From Mesostigma viride (lineage: Eukaryota > Streptophyta > Mesostigmatophyceae > Mesostigmatales > Mesostigmataceae), in the NCBI GenBank assembly GCA_009746045.1, contig RPFO01000310.1, forward strand, positions 3,290,600 through 3,354,599: a DNA stretch of 64,000 bases. Direction: 5' to 3'. Both the position numbers and the translations under genes were made by a program. Positions 12,359-23,600 of the stretch are shown one piece after another. Position 1 is the stretch's first letter; every line of letters starts with the position of its first letter. The notes beneath the pieces are model-generated. The model was given only the letters and a program-made list of their open reading frames with translations, had not been told where the DNA came from and made no database searches.

Positions 12359-12543
12359 CGCCCGCCCCTGTGGGCAAGCCCCCTCCCCCCAAGCGGAAGG
12401 GGTGCTTTGCTGAGTAGAATAGGTAGGGTTTTCTAGATTAGATTCTAAAGCTTAGAGTTAGATTAGTTCGGTTTCGCGGCTTTGTCCCCCCTGCATCCAT
12501 CCACGGGAATATGTGCTACATGATCTCCCAATGAACTCATGTA
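12359..12543 (+). mobile_element. 3' end of retroelement family B
   Basis: Begins with the end of an ORF (PAPVGKPPPPKRK in one frame), followed by a roughly 150-bp 3' UTR ending in a TGCTACATGATCTCCCAAT block. This is a degenerate form of the hairpin terminus. The better copy, inverted, is at 15468-15780. Confidence 0.6.
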
Positions 12544-12671
12544 TATAATTTAATTTATGATTTAATTGCTAGCGAGTGAGTGTTTATGAAGTGAGACAAC
12601 AATGCCTGGATAAAAGCATGCCACAAGTTTGCTCTTTCATTAATGATCATATGCTGTAGCTATAGCATGCA

Positions 12672-12725
12672 TGCGCTGGTTGTCTCCTTGATAGCATGCA
12701 TGCGCATGCATGCATGCACGTACAT
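12672..12725. repeat. Terminal fragment of family R plus GCATGC palindromic run
   Basis: GCGCTGGTTGTCTCCTTGAT (12674-12693) is followed by overlapping GCATGC/ATGCAT palindromes. The 20-bp piece equals the last bases of the RT element. Confidence 0.6.
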
Positions 12726-12949
12726 GCATGCAAGGCGCTTGAGACGTCGTCGATGAGCTTACTCGCCCCAAAGTTAATTGCATGCCAATTCAAGAACTAA
12801 TTGGAATTGATTGATGCGCTGGTAGTTGGATTGTCATAGACTCAGCCCAAGTACGCCTACGCCTTGCCGCTCTTAGCCGTTCAGTTCTAACTGAAGACAG
12901 CAGCAGAGAAGCGTATATTCTAATCTAGCGATTCAGAAGCGTATATACC

Positions 12950-13516
12950 ATTGCCTCAAACGATGATGTTCTCATCAGGCGTTTTATCCATACATGTCGA
13001 TACATTGATGATGTCATCGCTTTCGACAACCCTGATTTCGCAACCCATTTGTATATCACCGCTGGTCTGCCTGGCATCTACCCGCAAGCGTCCCTCACAT
13101 TAAAGCTCACGTCGGAGGATACTCATTGCAATTACCTCGATCTTAACATTACCCATAACAAGAAGGGCTGGCGTACGGCTATCTATGATAAGCGCAAGGA
13201 TCCTAAATACCAGCAAATTCCTTTTATTCGTTACCCCGATATTCACAGTCTCCTTTCCCACACAGCAAAATATGGTGTTGTTCTTTCTCAGTTACATCGT
13301 TTTTCCCGTCTTTGTTCTTATCGTGTTGATTTCATCACGACTCTTGTTGAACTCTTGCAGCGTTTATTGGTCAAAGACTATGACCGAGCCATTATGCTCC
13401 GTCAAGTCCGATGTTTTTTGCAACGTCACCCACATCTGTTCGGTGCTGCCCCTTGGCACAAGCTCTACAAACAGGTCGTGGACCGGCTGGATCGCATAGT
13501 ATCTCCGCACATCTGA
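12950..13516 (+). pseudogene. Reverse transcriptase C-terminal part (family R, copy 1)
   Basis: Open from about 12950 to the stop at 13514-13516, encoding the palm and C-terminal part of an RT. Visible motifs are CRYIDDVIAFDNPDF (catalytic YIDD), YLDLNITH, IYDKRKDPKYQQIPF, YGVVLSQLHRFSRLC and a helical end. This arrangement (RYIDD, then a YLDL block, then YDKR and YGV.SQL) is found in a widespread family of eukaryotic mobile-element RTs; I do not place it more precisely. The N-terminal RT and any nuclease are missing, so the copy is 5'-truncated near 12950. Copy 2 at 15780-22395 adds the upstream GTNCA..LANLY block. Confidence 0.75.
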
Positions 13517-14113
13517 ACCCTGTGATGCCAGATCTCCTTTGCGGCCGTTCCGAGCTTGGCACTGGATTCGTTGTCCACATCGTCGCGTCGCTGCCGCAAC
13601 ACGATGTTTTCTGGCATCCGCGGGCTTTTGGTTCCCGCCGCACATTTGAAAGTGCTGTCCTCCGGCTTTTTGCCTTTGCACCGTGTGCAGTTCTTGGACG
13701 TTTGGAATCATGGCATGGCTAACGTGATGACTGACTAGCTAGACCTTTTCAGTGGTTTTCCATTTGCGGGTATTTCCTCGTAAATGGTGGGAGAGCGATC
13801 GCAGCAATGGTGCTCACCACTAGACACTCCCGGCCAGTTAGGCTAGAAACACACGCCCTGATCAACTTGAAGCATGCTGTTTCCGGCCCCACCGTCTAGG
13901 TCATCTAGTCGCTCCACACGTAAGCCAGCCATAATTTCAATGCACAAGGATACACATTTCCATCACCATTCATCTTCATCATCCTGAACGACTCGAAAAC
14001 GCGGAAAAGATAACGGCAGGCTCGAGCTACCATGGTCCGGATTCTCCCGATTTCTGGCCTGCGCTGGTTGTCTCTTTGATACCTATATACCTGCGCTGGT
14101 TGTCTCCTTGATA
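13517..14113 (+). mobile_element. 3' UTR and 3' end of RT element copy 1
   Basis: Non-coding tail after the RT stop. 13740-13930 is uninterrupted here and gives the empty-site sequence for the insertion in copy 2 (AAATGGTGGGAGAGCG). 13925-14083 is the part repeated all over the window. The last 20 bp (GCGCTGGTTGTCTCCTTGAT) occurs again at 14094-14113, so the terminus is duplicated in tandem. Confidence 0.8.
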
Positions 14114-14265
14114 TATGCCCATAGCGCCCACCTATGATTTCACCACTCTATATACCACACTAGTAGATTTGCACGATTTGAAAGCTCGTTTAGATAGCCT
14201 CCTTACTCGTCTGTATGCACGTAGGCCTCACGGGCGCAGCCACCTGCACGTGTGTGTTTCTCAGA

Positions 14266-14570
14266 CCAATTAATGAACTCGTGCTCCCGTTGGGGAGTCA
14301 CGGAGCACCAAGGTACCGGTCGGTGCTCCTATGTGTGCACAACAGGAAGAAAGGGCAGAGACCCCCTTTCTCCTTCATGCGCCAGAGGCATGCCACAGCT
14401 GCAATCGGAGACGTTAGACGATCCTGCAAGTTCTGTGGGTGCAATACGACCCACGTGAGCATATCATATGTAACAAGGAGCGTGGGCAAGTAATCTGATC
14501 ACAGCCAGGATCGACGTAGTGCTCATGGCTGTACAAGGACTACTAAGCTAAGGCTACATATATGTCTGGT
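14266..14570 (-). mobile_element. 3' UTR of ORF1-type retroelement (family A)
   Basis: Aligned by eye with the minus copy at 16673-17756: the hairpin terminus, GAAAGGGCAGAGACCCCC, GGCATGCCACAGC and a GTGGGTGCAATA block occur in the same order. Truncated before ORF1. TTAAT precedes it on the left. Confidence 0.75.
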
Positions 14571-14721
14571 CTCAGAGGTCATGCAAGCCCACGGCAACGT
14601 GGCTCTCAGGGATTGCGGCAGGTGCTATATTGTGCGGGCCATGCTTATAATTATACTATCACGAAGGAGCCCTGACCTTGTTCATTGGATCTCTTATCTT
14701 GTTGATAACACCTTCATTTAA

Positions 14722-15374
14722 GGGGACTCGTCACCAAAACACCAAAAAATCAATAAAAATTCAAAACTCACATTAAACCTATGCAAACAGTGCCCAAAAG
14801 TGATTGGGGACACAAAGTAGCATTTATGACGATTTGTCGTGCACTTACTAGGGGTACTACCCCTGGCATGTTGCTAAAAATAGCACAAGACGCTAAACCG
14901 TTCTTGCCGCCCAACGGTCAATAGGAGCATCTGTTTGACCTGCCCATACATTCCAAACGAGTTCCCCCTCTCCTCGACCGTTTGAGCTACTAACATGGGT
15001 CGGCGGGGCAGGTTTGTGAGAGTTATTAATTTTCCCGCCAAAATACGGTCTTTTTTCGCGGGAAAATTAATAACTCTCACAAACCTGACCCGCTGAACCA
15101 TGTTAGTAACTCAAACGGTCGAGGAGAGGGGGAACTTGTTTGGAATGTATGGGCAGGTCAATCAGATGCTCCTATTGACCGTGGCGTGGCAAAAACGGTT
15201 TAGCGTCTTGTGCTATTTTTAGCCAAATGCCGGGGGTAATACCCCAAGTAAGTGCACGACAAATCGTCATAAATGCTACTTTGGGTCCCCAAACCCATTT
15301 GGGCATTGTTCGCATAGGTTTAATGTGAGTTTTGAATTTTTATTGATTTTTTGGTGTTTTGGTGACGAGTCCCC
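14722..15374. mobile_element. 653-bp foldback element flanked by TTAA
   Basis: Two arms of about 317 bp (14722-15038 and 15058-15374) are near-perfect inverted repeats around a 19-bp centre. The ends read GGGGACTCGTCACC and its complement. TTAA flanks both sides (14718-14721, 15375-15378), a 4-bp target duplication as made by piggyBac- or Kolobok-type transposases. No coding sequence. It is a MITE-like foldback mobilised in trans; the superfamily is inferred only from TTAA. Confidence 0.85.
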
Positions 15375-15467
15375 TTAAACATTTTGCGGGCGATGTATAC
15401 CAACAAGCTATCGGCATCCCTATATATTATTAAAAGTATTTATTAGTATTAAAATAAATTATAACAT

Positions 15468-15780
15468 GTCTCCGTTGGGAGATCATGTAGCACATGTTTC
15501 CTTGCTGGATGGATGGAGGTGGGCGGAGCCGCATAATTATCGAACGAACCTAACTCTAACTAAGCTATCTAGTCTAGAAAAATCCTAACTACACCACTCA
15601 GCAAAACGCCCCGGCCTTCCTCTTGGGGGGGGGGTGGCTTGCCCACAGGGGCTGGCGTGTGAGCCTGGACAATCTTCTGCCACCGCTTCTTGTTCTGCAT
15701 GGCAGTCCAAAGAAGAGAGAGGGAGTGAGTGCATGCGGTGTTCAAACTGAACTGGGACCACTAGCTATATAGGTCGGCCA
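15468..15780 (-). mobile_element. 3' end of retroelement family B with ORF C-terminus
   Basis: Minus strand: an ORF ends NKKRWQKIVQAHTPAP, then a Pro/Lys-rich tail and stop near 15600. A roughly 130-bp 3' UTR follows, ending in ATGTGCTACATGATCTCCC and the hairpin CTCC-CAAC-GGAG at 15470-15485. The same peptide end is recognisable at 12359 and 23760 (plus strand). The protein is not recognised. Confidence 0.6.
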
Positions 15781-15898
15781 GCAACATCTGGATGTAGTTC
15801 ATGGCAGGTTTACCTAGCTTCCTGGGAATGTCCTTAATTGGGGCCAGGCCAGGTCAAGATATGCAGCCAGGTCAAGACATATGCATGGCATCCCTACT
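15781..15898 (+). pseudogene. RT element copy 2, 5' piece
   Basis: Short remnant ending in HMHGIP. Joined across the LINE at 15899-16529 it leads into the GTNCA block at 16548, matching the usual GIP-M-GTNCA motif of this RT family. It is 5'-bounded by family B at 15780. Confidence 0.5.
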
Positions 15899-16529
15899 CA
15901 CCTTCCCCTCCCCTGAGGATAAGCAGCGGTTCCTCTCTCGTCGCAAGCGGTTGCACGACCTCACCTGGACGCTGGATGACGACCTCACCCCCGCTCAGCA
16001 ACAGCAGCGACGCGACCTGTGGCCGGAATACCTCTGCCATAAGCAGGACCCCCAGAAGCCCAAGAAGGTGTACTGGAGGGGCGGGGACCTGATGATCAAC
16101 CACAAGATGTGGACGCCCCCAGCGGGCTAGAATAGCAATAGCCCTAGCTTGTAAGGCAGCCATGCCTAGAATGTTGCCTAGCTGTGCCAACACACCTAGT
16201 CACGTGCCGCCAACGCACGGTACACAACCAGCCATAGCCTTAGCCTAGTCCTAGTACAGCCATGCTACGCCCTGGCTATGTTCAGATTACTTGCCCACGC
16301 TCCTTGCTATGATATGCTCACATGGGTCTTATTGCACCCACAGACTGCCGGATCGTTAGCGTGTCTGTTAGCTAGCGCGCCCGAATGCAGCTGGGGGATG
16401 CCTTTGGCATGAAGGAGACTGGGGGTCTCTGCCCTTTCTCCTGTAGTGCACACACAGGGATTAAAAGCACTTCGGTGCTCCGTGACTCCCCAACGGGAGC
16501 ACGAGCTTAATTAATTAATTAATTAATTA
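15899..16529 (+). mobile_element. 5'-truncated ORF1-only retroelement (family A), inserted in RT copy 2
   Basis: Contains the ORF1 C-terminal part with its stop at 16128-16130: FPSPEDKQRFLSRRKRL (RRM-like strand and helix), TLDDDLTPAQQQQRRDLWPE and KKVYWRGGDLMINHK. These match the RRM and C-terminal domains of L1-type ORF1 proteins, RNA-binding chaperones of non-LTR retrotransposons. A roughly 380-bp 3' UTR follows, then the hairpin and a (TTAA)n tail. There is no ORF2 between ORF1 and the tail. Flanks ATCCCTACT at 15890-15898 and 16530-16538 are a target-site duplication. Confidence 0.8.
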
Positions 16530-16672
16530 ATCCCTACTATGAGTGGGCACTAACTGTGCCGGGCTACTTGCAAACCTCTATATCTATACGTGCTTATGAG
16601 CTTGCATTCATGGATAATCTCATTGCCTCAAATGATGATGTTCTCATCAAGCGTTAATTTTATCCACACACA
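16530..16672 (+). pseudogene. RT element copy 2, middle piece (GTNCA block)
   Basis: Encodes GTNCAGLLANLYI, then in a shifted frame YELAFMDNLIASNDDVLIKR. These are the RT B'-type block and the helix before YIDD. Small indels break the frame. The right 12 bp (16661-16672) is the target duplication of the next insertion. Confidence 0.7.
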
Positions 16673-17756
16673 TTAATTAATTAATTAACTAAACTCGTGC
16701 TCCCGTTGGGGAGTCACGGAGCACCGAAGTGCTTTTAATCCCTGTGTGTGCACTACAGGAGAAAGGGCAGAGACCCCCAGTCTCCTTCATGCCAAAGGCA
16801 TGCCACAGCCGCAATCGGGCGCGTTAGCTAACAGACACGCTAACGATCCGGCAGTCTGTGGGTGCAATAAGACCCATGTAAGCGTAGCATAACAAGTATA
16901 GCGTGGGCAGGTAATCTGAACATAGCCAGGGCGTAGCATGGCTGTACTAGGACTAGGCTAAGGCTATGGCTGGTTGTGTACCGTGCGTTGGCGGCACGTG
17001 ACTAGGTGTGTTGGCACAGCTAGGCAAACATTCTAGGCATGGCTGCCTTAGCGGCAGTGACTCCAATGGTTACAAGCTGCTATTCTAGCCCGCTGGGGGC
17101 GTCCACATCTTGTGGTTGATCATCAGGTCCCCGCCCCTCGATCAGTACACCTTGGGCTTCTGGGGGTCCTGCTTATGGCGGAGGTATTCCGGCCACAGGT
17201 CGCGTCGCTGCTGTTGCTGCATGAGCGGGGGTTAGGTCGTCATCCAGCGTCCAGGTGAGGTCGTGCAACCGCTTGCGACGAGAGAGGAACCGCTGCTTAT
17301 CCTCAGGGGAGGGGAAGGTGAGCAGGACTGGTGGGGTGGCCGCCTTGTCCCGTGAGTGGGGAAGGCGGTGGCACCCACGCAGTTCTACCTCACCTACCAG
17401 GCCCATGAGGGTAAGAAGCTGGTTCTTGATCTCGTCAGCAAGGGAGGTTGACGTCTCACCTGGCTTCTGGGGGAAGCGACGTAGCACCAAGTGCTCGGCA
17501 CTCGCGCGGCGAGCGCGATCGGTGACCTCCCGTTGCTGGGCCTGGCGGTGGTCCTCCAGCTCCTGGAGCTTCGTGGCGATGGCGTCGGTGGTGGAGGCGG
17601 TCGCTGACCGCAGCAGGTCCGCATAGGAGAGCGGGAGGTCACCAGCATCCTGCCGGGGTGGCTGGGAGGCAATGGTGGCCGTCTGCTCCGCTAGCTTTGG
17701 GACCTGTGTGGCCAGGGCCTCGGTGTGGGTGGTGATGGCCTCAAGCTTCTTCATGA
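16673..17756 (-). mobile_element. ORF1-only retroelement (family A), minus, inserted in RT copy 2
   Basis: 1,084 bp. The (TTAA)n tail is at the left end, then the hairpin (16691-16704), a roughly 380-bp 3' UTR and ORF1 up to the 5' truncation at 17756. ORF1 shows a helical region (ALATQVPKLAEQTATIA), LPLSYADLLRSA, RRASAEHLVLRRFPQKPGE and the RRM-like LLTFPSPEDKQRFLSRR. A small insertion near 17220 shifts the frame relative to the plus copy, so the C-terminal domain is out of frame. Both flanks read TATCCACACACA (16661-16672, 17757-17768), a 12-bp target-site duplication typical of target-primed reverse transcription. No ORF2. Confidence 0.85.
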
Positions 17757-18614
17757 TATCCACACACATGTAGATACATTGATGATGTCATCGCTTTCGA
17801 CAAACCTGATTTCGCAACCCATTTGTACATGCATCACAGCTGGTCTGCCTGGCATCTACCCGCAAGCGTCCCACACACTGATTAAAGCTCACGTCGGAGG
17901 CATTACTCGTTGCAATTACCTCGATCTTAACATTACCCATAACTTGTAAGAACTGAAGGGATGGCGTATACGGCTGTCTATGATAACCGCAAGGATCCTA
18001 AATATCAGCAAATTCCTTTTATCGATCGAGCGCTACCCCGATATTCACAGTCTCCTTTCCCATGTGCACAGCAAAATATGGGTGTAATGAAGTTGCATCC
18101 GGTTTCTCCCGTCTTTGTAGTTATCGTGTCGATTTCATCACGACTCTTGTTGAACTCTTGCATCGTTTGTTGGTCAAAGACTACTGTATGACCGAGACAT
18201 TGTGCTCCGTCATGCAAGTCCACACCCACACCTGTTCTGTGCTGCCCCTTGGCACAAGCTCTACAAACAGGTCGTGGACCGGCTGGATCGCGTAGGATCT
18301 CCGCACATCTGAACCCTGTGATGATGCCAGATCTCCTTTGCGGCCGTTCTGAGCTTGGCACTGGATTCGTTGTCCGCACCGTCGCGTCGCTGCAGCAACA
18401 TGATGTTTTTCTGGCATACTTACGCGGGCTTTTGGTTCCCGCCGCACATGCATTTGAAAGAGCTGCATGCCAGTCCTCCGGATTTTTGCCTTTGCACTGT
18501 GTGCAGTTCTTGGACGTTTGGAATCATCATGGCATGGCTAACGTGATGACTGACTATAGCTAGACCTTTTCAGTGGTTTTCCATCAAATGCGGGTATTTC
18601 CTCGTAAATGGTGG
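17757..18614 (+). pseudogene. RT element copy 2, YIDD part and 3' UTR
   Basis: Starts at the YIDD core (RYIDDVIAF) and follows copy 1 (13005-13797) through YLDLNITH and the 3' UTR. Many 1-4-bp insertions, often short direct doublings such as GCATGC or GATGAT, destroy the frame. It stops at 18614, where the 3.48-kb element begins. Confidence 0.8.
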
Positions 18615-21600
18615 TGTTAATCATCCCACGGTCCTAAATTTAGGACTTTGTCCTAAATCGTCCTAGTGGTCACTATAACCGAGGTACCGGGGGGGGGGGT
18701 CACTATATGGACCGTACCCCATGTGGACCGTACCCGGCATGATGTACCCGACCCGTGGTACCGGCACATGGTACCCGGATTCCGTACCCGGGTACCGGGT
18801 ATAATGGCGGGAAAGTAGGTACCTCGACCAAAAGTATAACCGATTTTGGAGCGAAAAAGTGGGTGCGGGAATGAAGTGAGGTGGATATGGCGACCTGACA
18901 ATCGTGGCCGGCGTTTTCACGTGCGTTTATCATTTCGGGCGCCCAGTAGCAAAAACGAAAGGTTGTTAGTTATGATTAACCCCTAAATGGTCTGGCTGCC
19001 GATTTTCCGCCTAAAACTGAGTTACAGCCGACACGTCGGCCCCTTCTCGGGGGACCAAATGCCGCGAAAACTATTGAGAATTAGGAAAAGTTTAGCTGAG
19101 AAGATCGAAAGTTTATAATTTTCCTCACAGCATGGTACTAGGGTTTGCATACTTCTGACAAAGTTATAGAGGTGTTCTGGCCGGTCAAAGTACAAGGGGT
19201 CAGGGTACTTTTTCACGTACAACGTGCATTCCGGAAAACGACGACCTGGCCATGGCGGCTTGCGCCCACGCATGGCATTTACGTTTTCGTTAGAATTTTC
19301 TGACCAAACTTAGGAAATTGATTTTATACGTCCTAAAGATCACACAGGCCAATTTTTGGACCGCGGGAATGCCATTTGATAGGTGTCGGCAGCGTTCTTG
19401 CTGGAAAAAACTGCGATCAGGCCGGACGATAGAAACGTTGACAGCAATACCTTTCCGGCGTATTTTAAAGGATATATTGGTTTCTTTGTACTTTTTATGA
19501 TACATAGTAGTCGTAAACGTGCAAGGGTGGCCAGAAATCGCCGAATCCAGCGACCATGCTGCACAACTTTGGTGTGCCGAAATGCGCCATTTTGCGGCCA
19601 CCGCCTGGGCCAAGGTAACGCCATCCATGCCTGGTAAAGCTTCAGCATCGTTTTCCTATCGATGTTTGACGTTTATATATACGTTCTAGCTTGTGTAGCA
19701 CATTCTTTTTGCATTATTCATGCTCTTTCTTGACCCTGGCCTGGCCCCTTTCTAAAACACCCTTCTTAGATGCTTCCCTCAGTCAGTTGACCTGCCACAG
19801 TGTGATGGTGATAAGTTTTAGATGCTGTATGGGTTTGAATACCTCCATATATGTTTGTTATACATTTCCCACACACATATTGCATGAGTGTGAGGCAGTT
19901 GGCTGGTCTCTGTGGCATCATCAAGCATGTAACCGGTGAGTAGAAGCTTCCCATTGTCAGCATGTGCCACCAGGTGTGCTGGCCATCACCTGGCAAGCTA
20001 TAGCAGCTTAGGCCTAGTTTATCCTTGCTAGGGCAAGCTGAAATAGGCTTAAAATCACTAGTTTGTTGGTGGCTGCCTCCTAGAATGCATGCCTTACGTA
20101 GGGTATCCGTACCACGTTACCTACGTGCATGGACAAGGTGGCACCTGCACATAGGTGCCATGTAAGGGCAGTGTGATGATGCAGTTATGTTTCCCCATCA
20201 TTGTGGAAGGGAAATGTATTGTGTGGCATGGTTGGGGGCCATATTAGTAGGTATTAGTAGGTAGTATGCCCACTCCTACCCCCTTGGTTGCTTTTTACCA
20301 ACGGTACCCCTATGGGCTGTACTGGGTGTAACTGCTGGCATACCCACCCAAATGATGACCCCAATGGCTCAAACTGTTCAGCAACTAATTGTTTATCATC
20401 CCTGAAGTGGTAGGTGCCTAGCTCTTACAACATAATTCAAAATGCACATTCTACCAAAAATGAAAACGCTCGTCTTGACCCCCCTGACTTTGACGGCAGT
20501 TATACATGGCCTACCCTGCATATATGTAAGGTTGTGATATACCAACCCGAAGGGCAACTCATGGACATGCTTGGCCCCCAAGGATAGCCATTGGATATGG
20601 GTGGGTTGGATGGCATCTGGTTTGCAAAATTGTGAAGTTACAGCCGATGCATCGGCAGTATTTCTGCCCATTTAGGGGTTAAAGGCTGTGAATATTTTCT
20701 GCGCAAGTTTTTATGTGTAGCGCTGTATCACAGCGGCACAACACAAATGGGTCGCAGATCGCCTGCTCGCGGAGGGTCGATTTTGGCACAAACATGTTAG
20801 TGTATTAGCAATGGTGGTGCGAATCAAGCCAGGAAATTTTTGTGGACGATTTTTATTATAGTCTGGCTCCAGTTTAGAAACGGAGTATTTGACATGGGAG
20901 CGCCTGGGCCGTGATATTCTTGCCCGATTTCCATTGTCGACCATGTTTTAGGGACGTTCAGGCTGGGCAGCGAGCGCACCTTATAGGTCTTCACTTTCGG
21001 TATTTCTTGGACCTAGAACGCAGCACAAGCGTGGTTTATATCATTGTCGAACCGGTTGGCCAGCTTTGGTGCGCTCAGCTCTCGGAAAGCTGACCTCGCT
21101 GCGGATTTCAGCGACTTTTTTGCAACCATCTGGAATGAGGCGACGTAAGTAGCAGGTAAGTGCCGGGTTGTCCTAGATCATGAGTGTAACTGGCAACGCT
21201 GTCGTGGTGTTTTGAGTCAGCCAGCTATGCCTAAAAAGAGGGGACGCTCTCTGTGCACATAACTGTCACACATAGTTGGTTTACGTCATACATTTTTTTA
21301 CGTCTCTATCTTCGTCGTCCGCTGCAGCTAAAACACACATGCGTAAGAGCAGTTTTACTCATGTGTTAGTTATAAACCATGGTCCTATGGCCTGCAGTCG
21401 TTCAGGGTGTTCTCAGACAGTATATACAGTATGGTTTACGTGTTACATGCACCCTGAATTCGCTCACAAAGCGTTGCATGTTAGCACAACGTTGTTTTGT
21501 AACTTGATTTGGCTGCATTCATGTGTTAGTTGCAATGCAAATGCAATGTTTTTTCATCGCTGGGTGGTGGCCAGCATGTCCGTGATGTCAAAGAAGGTTT

Positions 21601-22098
21601 GGCATATGCTTAGAGAAAGTTTACCGCAAGGGGTGGGCCATGTTCAAGCCGGGCAACCTCAGCAACCATGCAACCCTATATTGCATTACCTGCACCATCT
21701 GTGACACCGTTAATCACACGTATATATAGAGGCAGCCACAGCAGGGTATGGCCTTGTTATACGCTGCCCCGCCATCCCAAGGCCTCGTAGGGTCCCCTAG
21801 CGCTTGTAAGATGCTCAAGGCCGGGACCGTGTGGATAGCATGGTCATGCGTTGACAATAATTGGTCCTAATGGTCCTAAAACCCACATTTTGGCCAAATT
21901 CGCGCTTTGAGGTCTGGCAGGTGGCAGGGCCCATTCATGCACTAAATGTAATTATTTGACCCCAGGTTTTTGATAGAAACTAAAAGAGTGTGTTATCTGT
22001 CATGGGCACGAATGCCAGGGTCAAATTTTAATGTTTGCATATTTATTTTTTAATTCCACTTGGTCCTAGATTTAGGACTTTTACTGGGAAGATGGACA
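18615..22098. mobile_element. 3,484-bp element with short terminal inverted repeats inserted in RT copy 2
   Basis: Boundaries come from copy 1, which is uninterrupted at AAATGGTGGGAGAGCG. Here GTGG occurs at 18611-18614 and again at 22099-22102, a 4-bp target duplication. The ends are TGTTAATCATCCCA and, reverse-complemented, TGTCCATCTTCCCA; both are followed by a TCCTAAATTTAGGAC-like palindrome. The interior has a GTACCCG-rich left end and a related inverted block at about 18985-19040 and 20635-20690. No recognisable transposase or RT is seen, so it is probably non-autonomous. TGT...ACA ends with a 4-bp duplication fit Ginger-type DNA transposons; an LTR relic is less likely. Confidence 0.75.
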
Positions 22099-22395
22099 GT
22101 GGGAGAGCGATCGCAGCAATGGTGCTCAACACTAGACACTCCCGGCCAGTTAGGCTCGAAACACACGCCCTGATCAAGCATGCTGTTTCCGGCCCCACCG
22201 TCTAGGTCATCTAGTCGCTCTACACGTAAGCCAGCCATAATTTCAATGCACAAGGATCGATACACATTTCCATCACCATTCATCTTCATCATCCTGAATT
22301 ACTCGAACACGCGGACAAGATAACGGCAGGCTCGAGCTACCATGGTCCGGATTCTCCCGATTTCCCGGCCTGCGTTGGTGTCTCCTTGATAATTT
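22099..22395 (+). mobile_element. RT element copy 2, 3' end
   Basis: Continues copy 1 from GGGAGAGCGATCGCAGC to the terminal GTTGGTGTCTCCTTGAT. Completes copy 2, which is therefore spread over 15781-22395. Confidence 0.8.
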
Positions 22396-22424
22396 CAGCC
22401 TGGTTGTCTCCTTGATAATTTCAG

Positions 22425-22577
22425 TGCACAACTACCTAGGCTACACCTTTCTATCTCCATTCGTATTCATCATCCTGAACGACTCGAAAACGCGGACAAG
22501 ATAACGGCATGCAGGCTCGAGCTACCATGGTCCGGATTCTCCCGATTTCTGGCCTGCGCTGGTTGTCTCCTTGATAC
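22425..22577 (+). mobile_element. 3' end of RT-type element (family R)
   Basis: Another copy of the 3' tail (GAACGACTCGAAAACGCGGA to GCTGGTTGTCTCCTTGAT), directly downstream of copy 2. A partial terminus also lies between them at about 22400-22420. Confidence 0.8.
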
Positions 22578-23600
22578 ATATATCATCGTATATGCGGAGC
22601 TAGTGTACATGCTCCGCGCAGATGTCATGCCGATCTAGAGATCAACATATATACTAAAACTTATAAAACATGTGCAGCCTTGGTACAAATTTAGCTAACA
22701 CTCTTTCGAGCGGCTTTCGGCTCCAGCCACTCAGCGACGCGACTTACAGTCCGCTTGGCGAATTAGCTGCGCGAAATTTCATTGCGACCAATCACGAAAA
22801 GGTCAAACCACCGTGGGCGTCCACATTATCACGGTTTTCGTGCGTTACATCCAGGTAAGCTATTTGGCAGATCGAGGTCCGTATGCGCAGATTGCGGCAG
22901 GAGCCAAACTCGATCTGCGATGTCCTGTGTTTGCGAGCTCCAGATCGATATAACCATCGCAAACTTTTGGACTGTTGGACCAAACTTTGTTCTCCCGAAC
23001 CAATTACAAACGCGCACGAAGCTCACACGTGGATTTCCCTCTGCTCCACCGCCTATAAGCGGGTTGTTCCCTGCTTTCTGCAGGGTTGGCGAGGTCACTC
23101 ATCCCCGCGCGCATCGCGCTCTTGTACATGCGCATCAGTCCATCTGGAGCGGAACTCCACGAGTAGTTTGCGAGCTCCGTCCACTGCGCGTTTAATTGCT
23201 AAATTTGTCCCTGTGTACTGACAATGTACATTTTGTGCCACTTAATTTGGCAGAGTTTGTTTACGTAGATTCAGGAACCAAGATCGATGTCCAGTGAAGA
23301 CACACTTCAAAGTGAGCCGCCATGAAAGATTGTGAGTTCGAAACTTGGTGAGTATCCTATTTTGTTCGTTTCTTTTTCAGTTCCTTCCCCATTTGCATGG
23401 CCAAACTGCCACTATGATTGCACATGGTCAACCCCCTAAAGTTAGCGCGCGCTCCTTGGCGGGGCTAGCGCCACCTGCATGGCCCTCGGCGGCGGTACGT
23501 GGTGCATCACGCATCTCCCTAGCCGGGGCTCCGGCCCTGGCCGGGGAGCGGCCACAAAAAGTACATGCAAGCTCTAATGTTGCAGGCGAAGCCCGCAAAA
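22578..23600. other. Gene-free stretch
   Basis: No recognisable gene. Several short open frames overlap on both strands without domain resemblance. Confidence 0.3.

Noticed and set aside
13925-14083. tRNA-derived SINE (B-box-like GCTCGAGCC in the inverted sense)
   Set aside because: The same sequence is the 3' end of an RT-coding element, no A box is convincing, and the B-box match is imperfect.
23260-23350. tRNA gene suggested by GAGTTCGAAAC
   Set aside because: No cloverleaf could be drawn around it.
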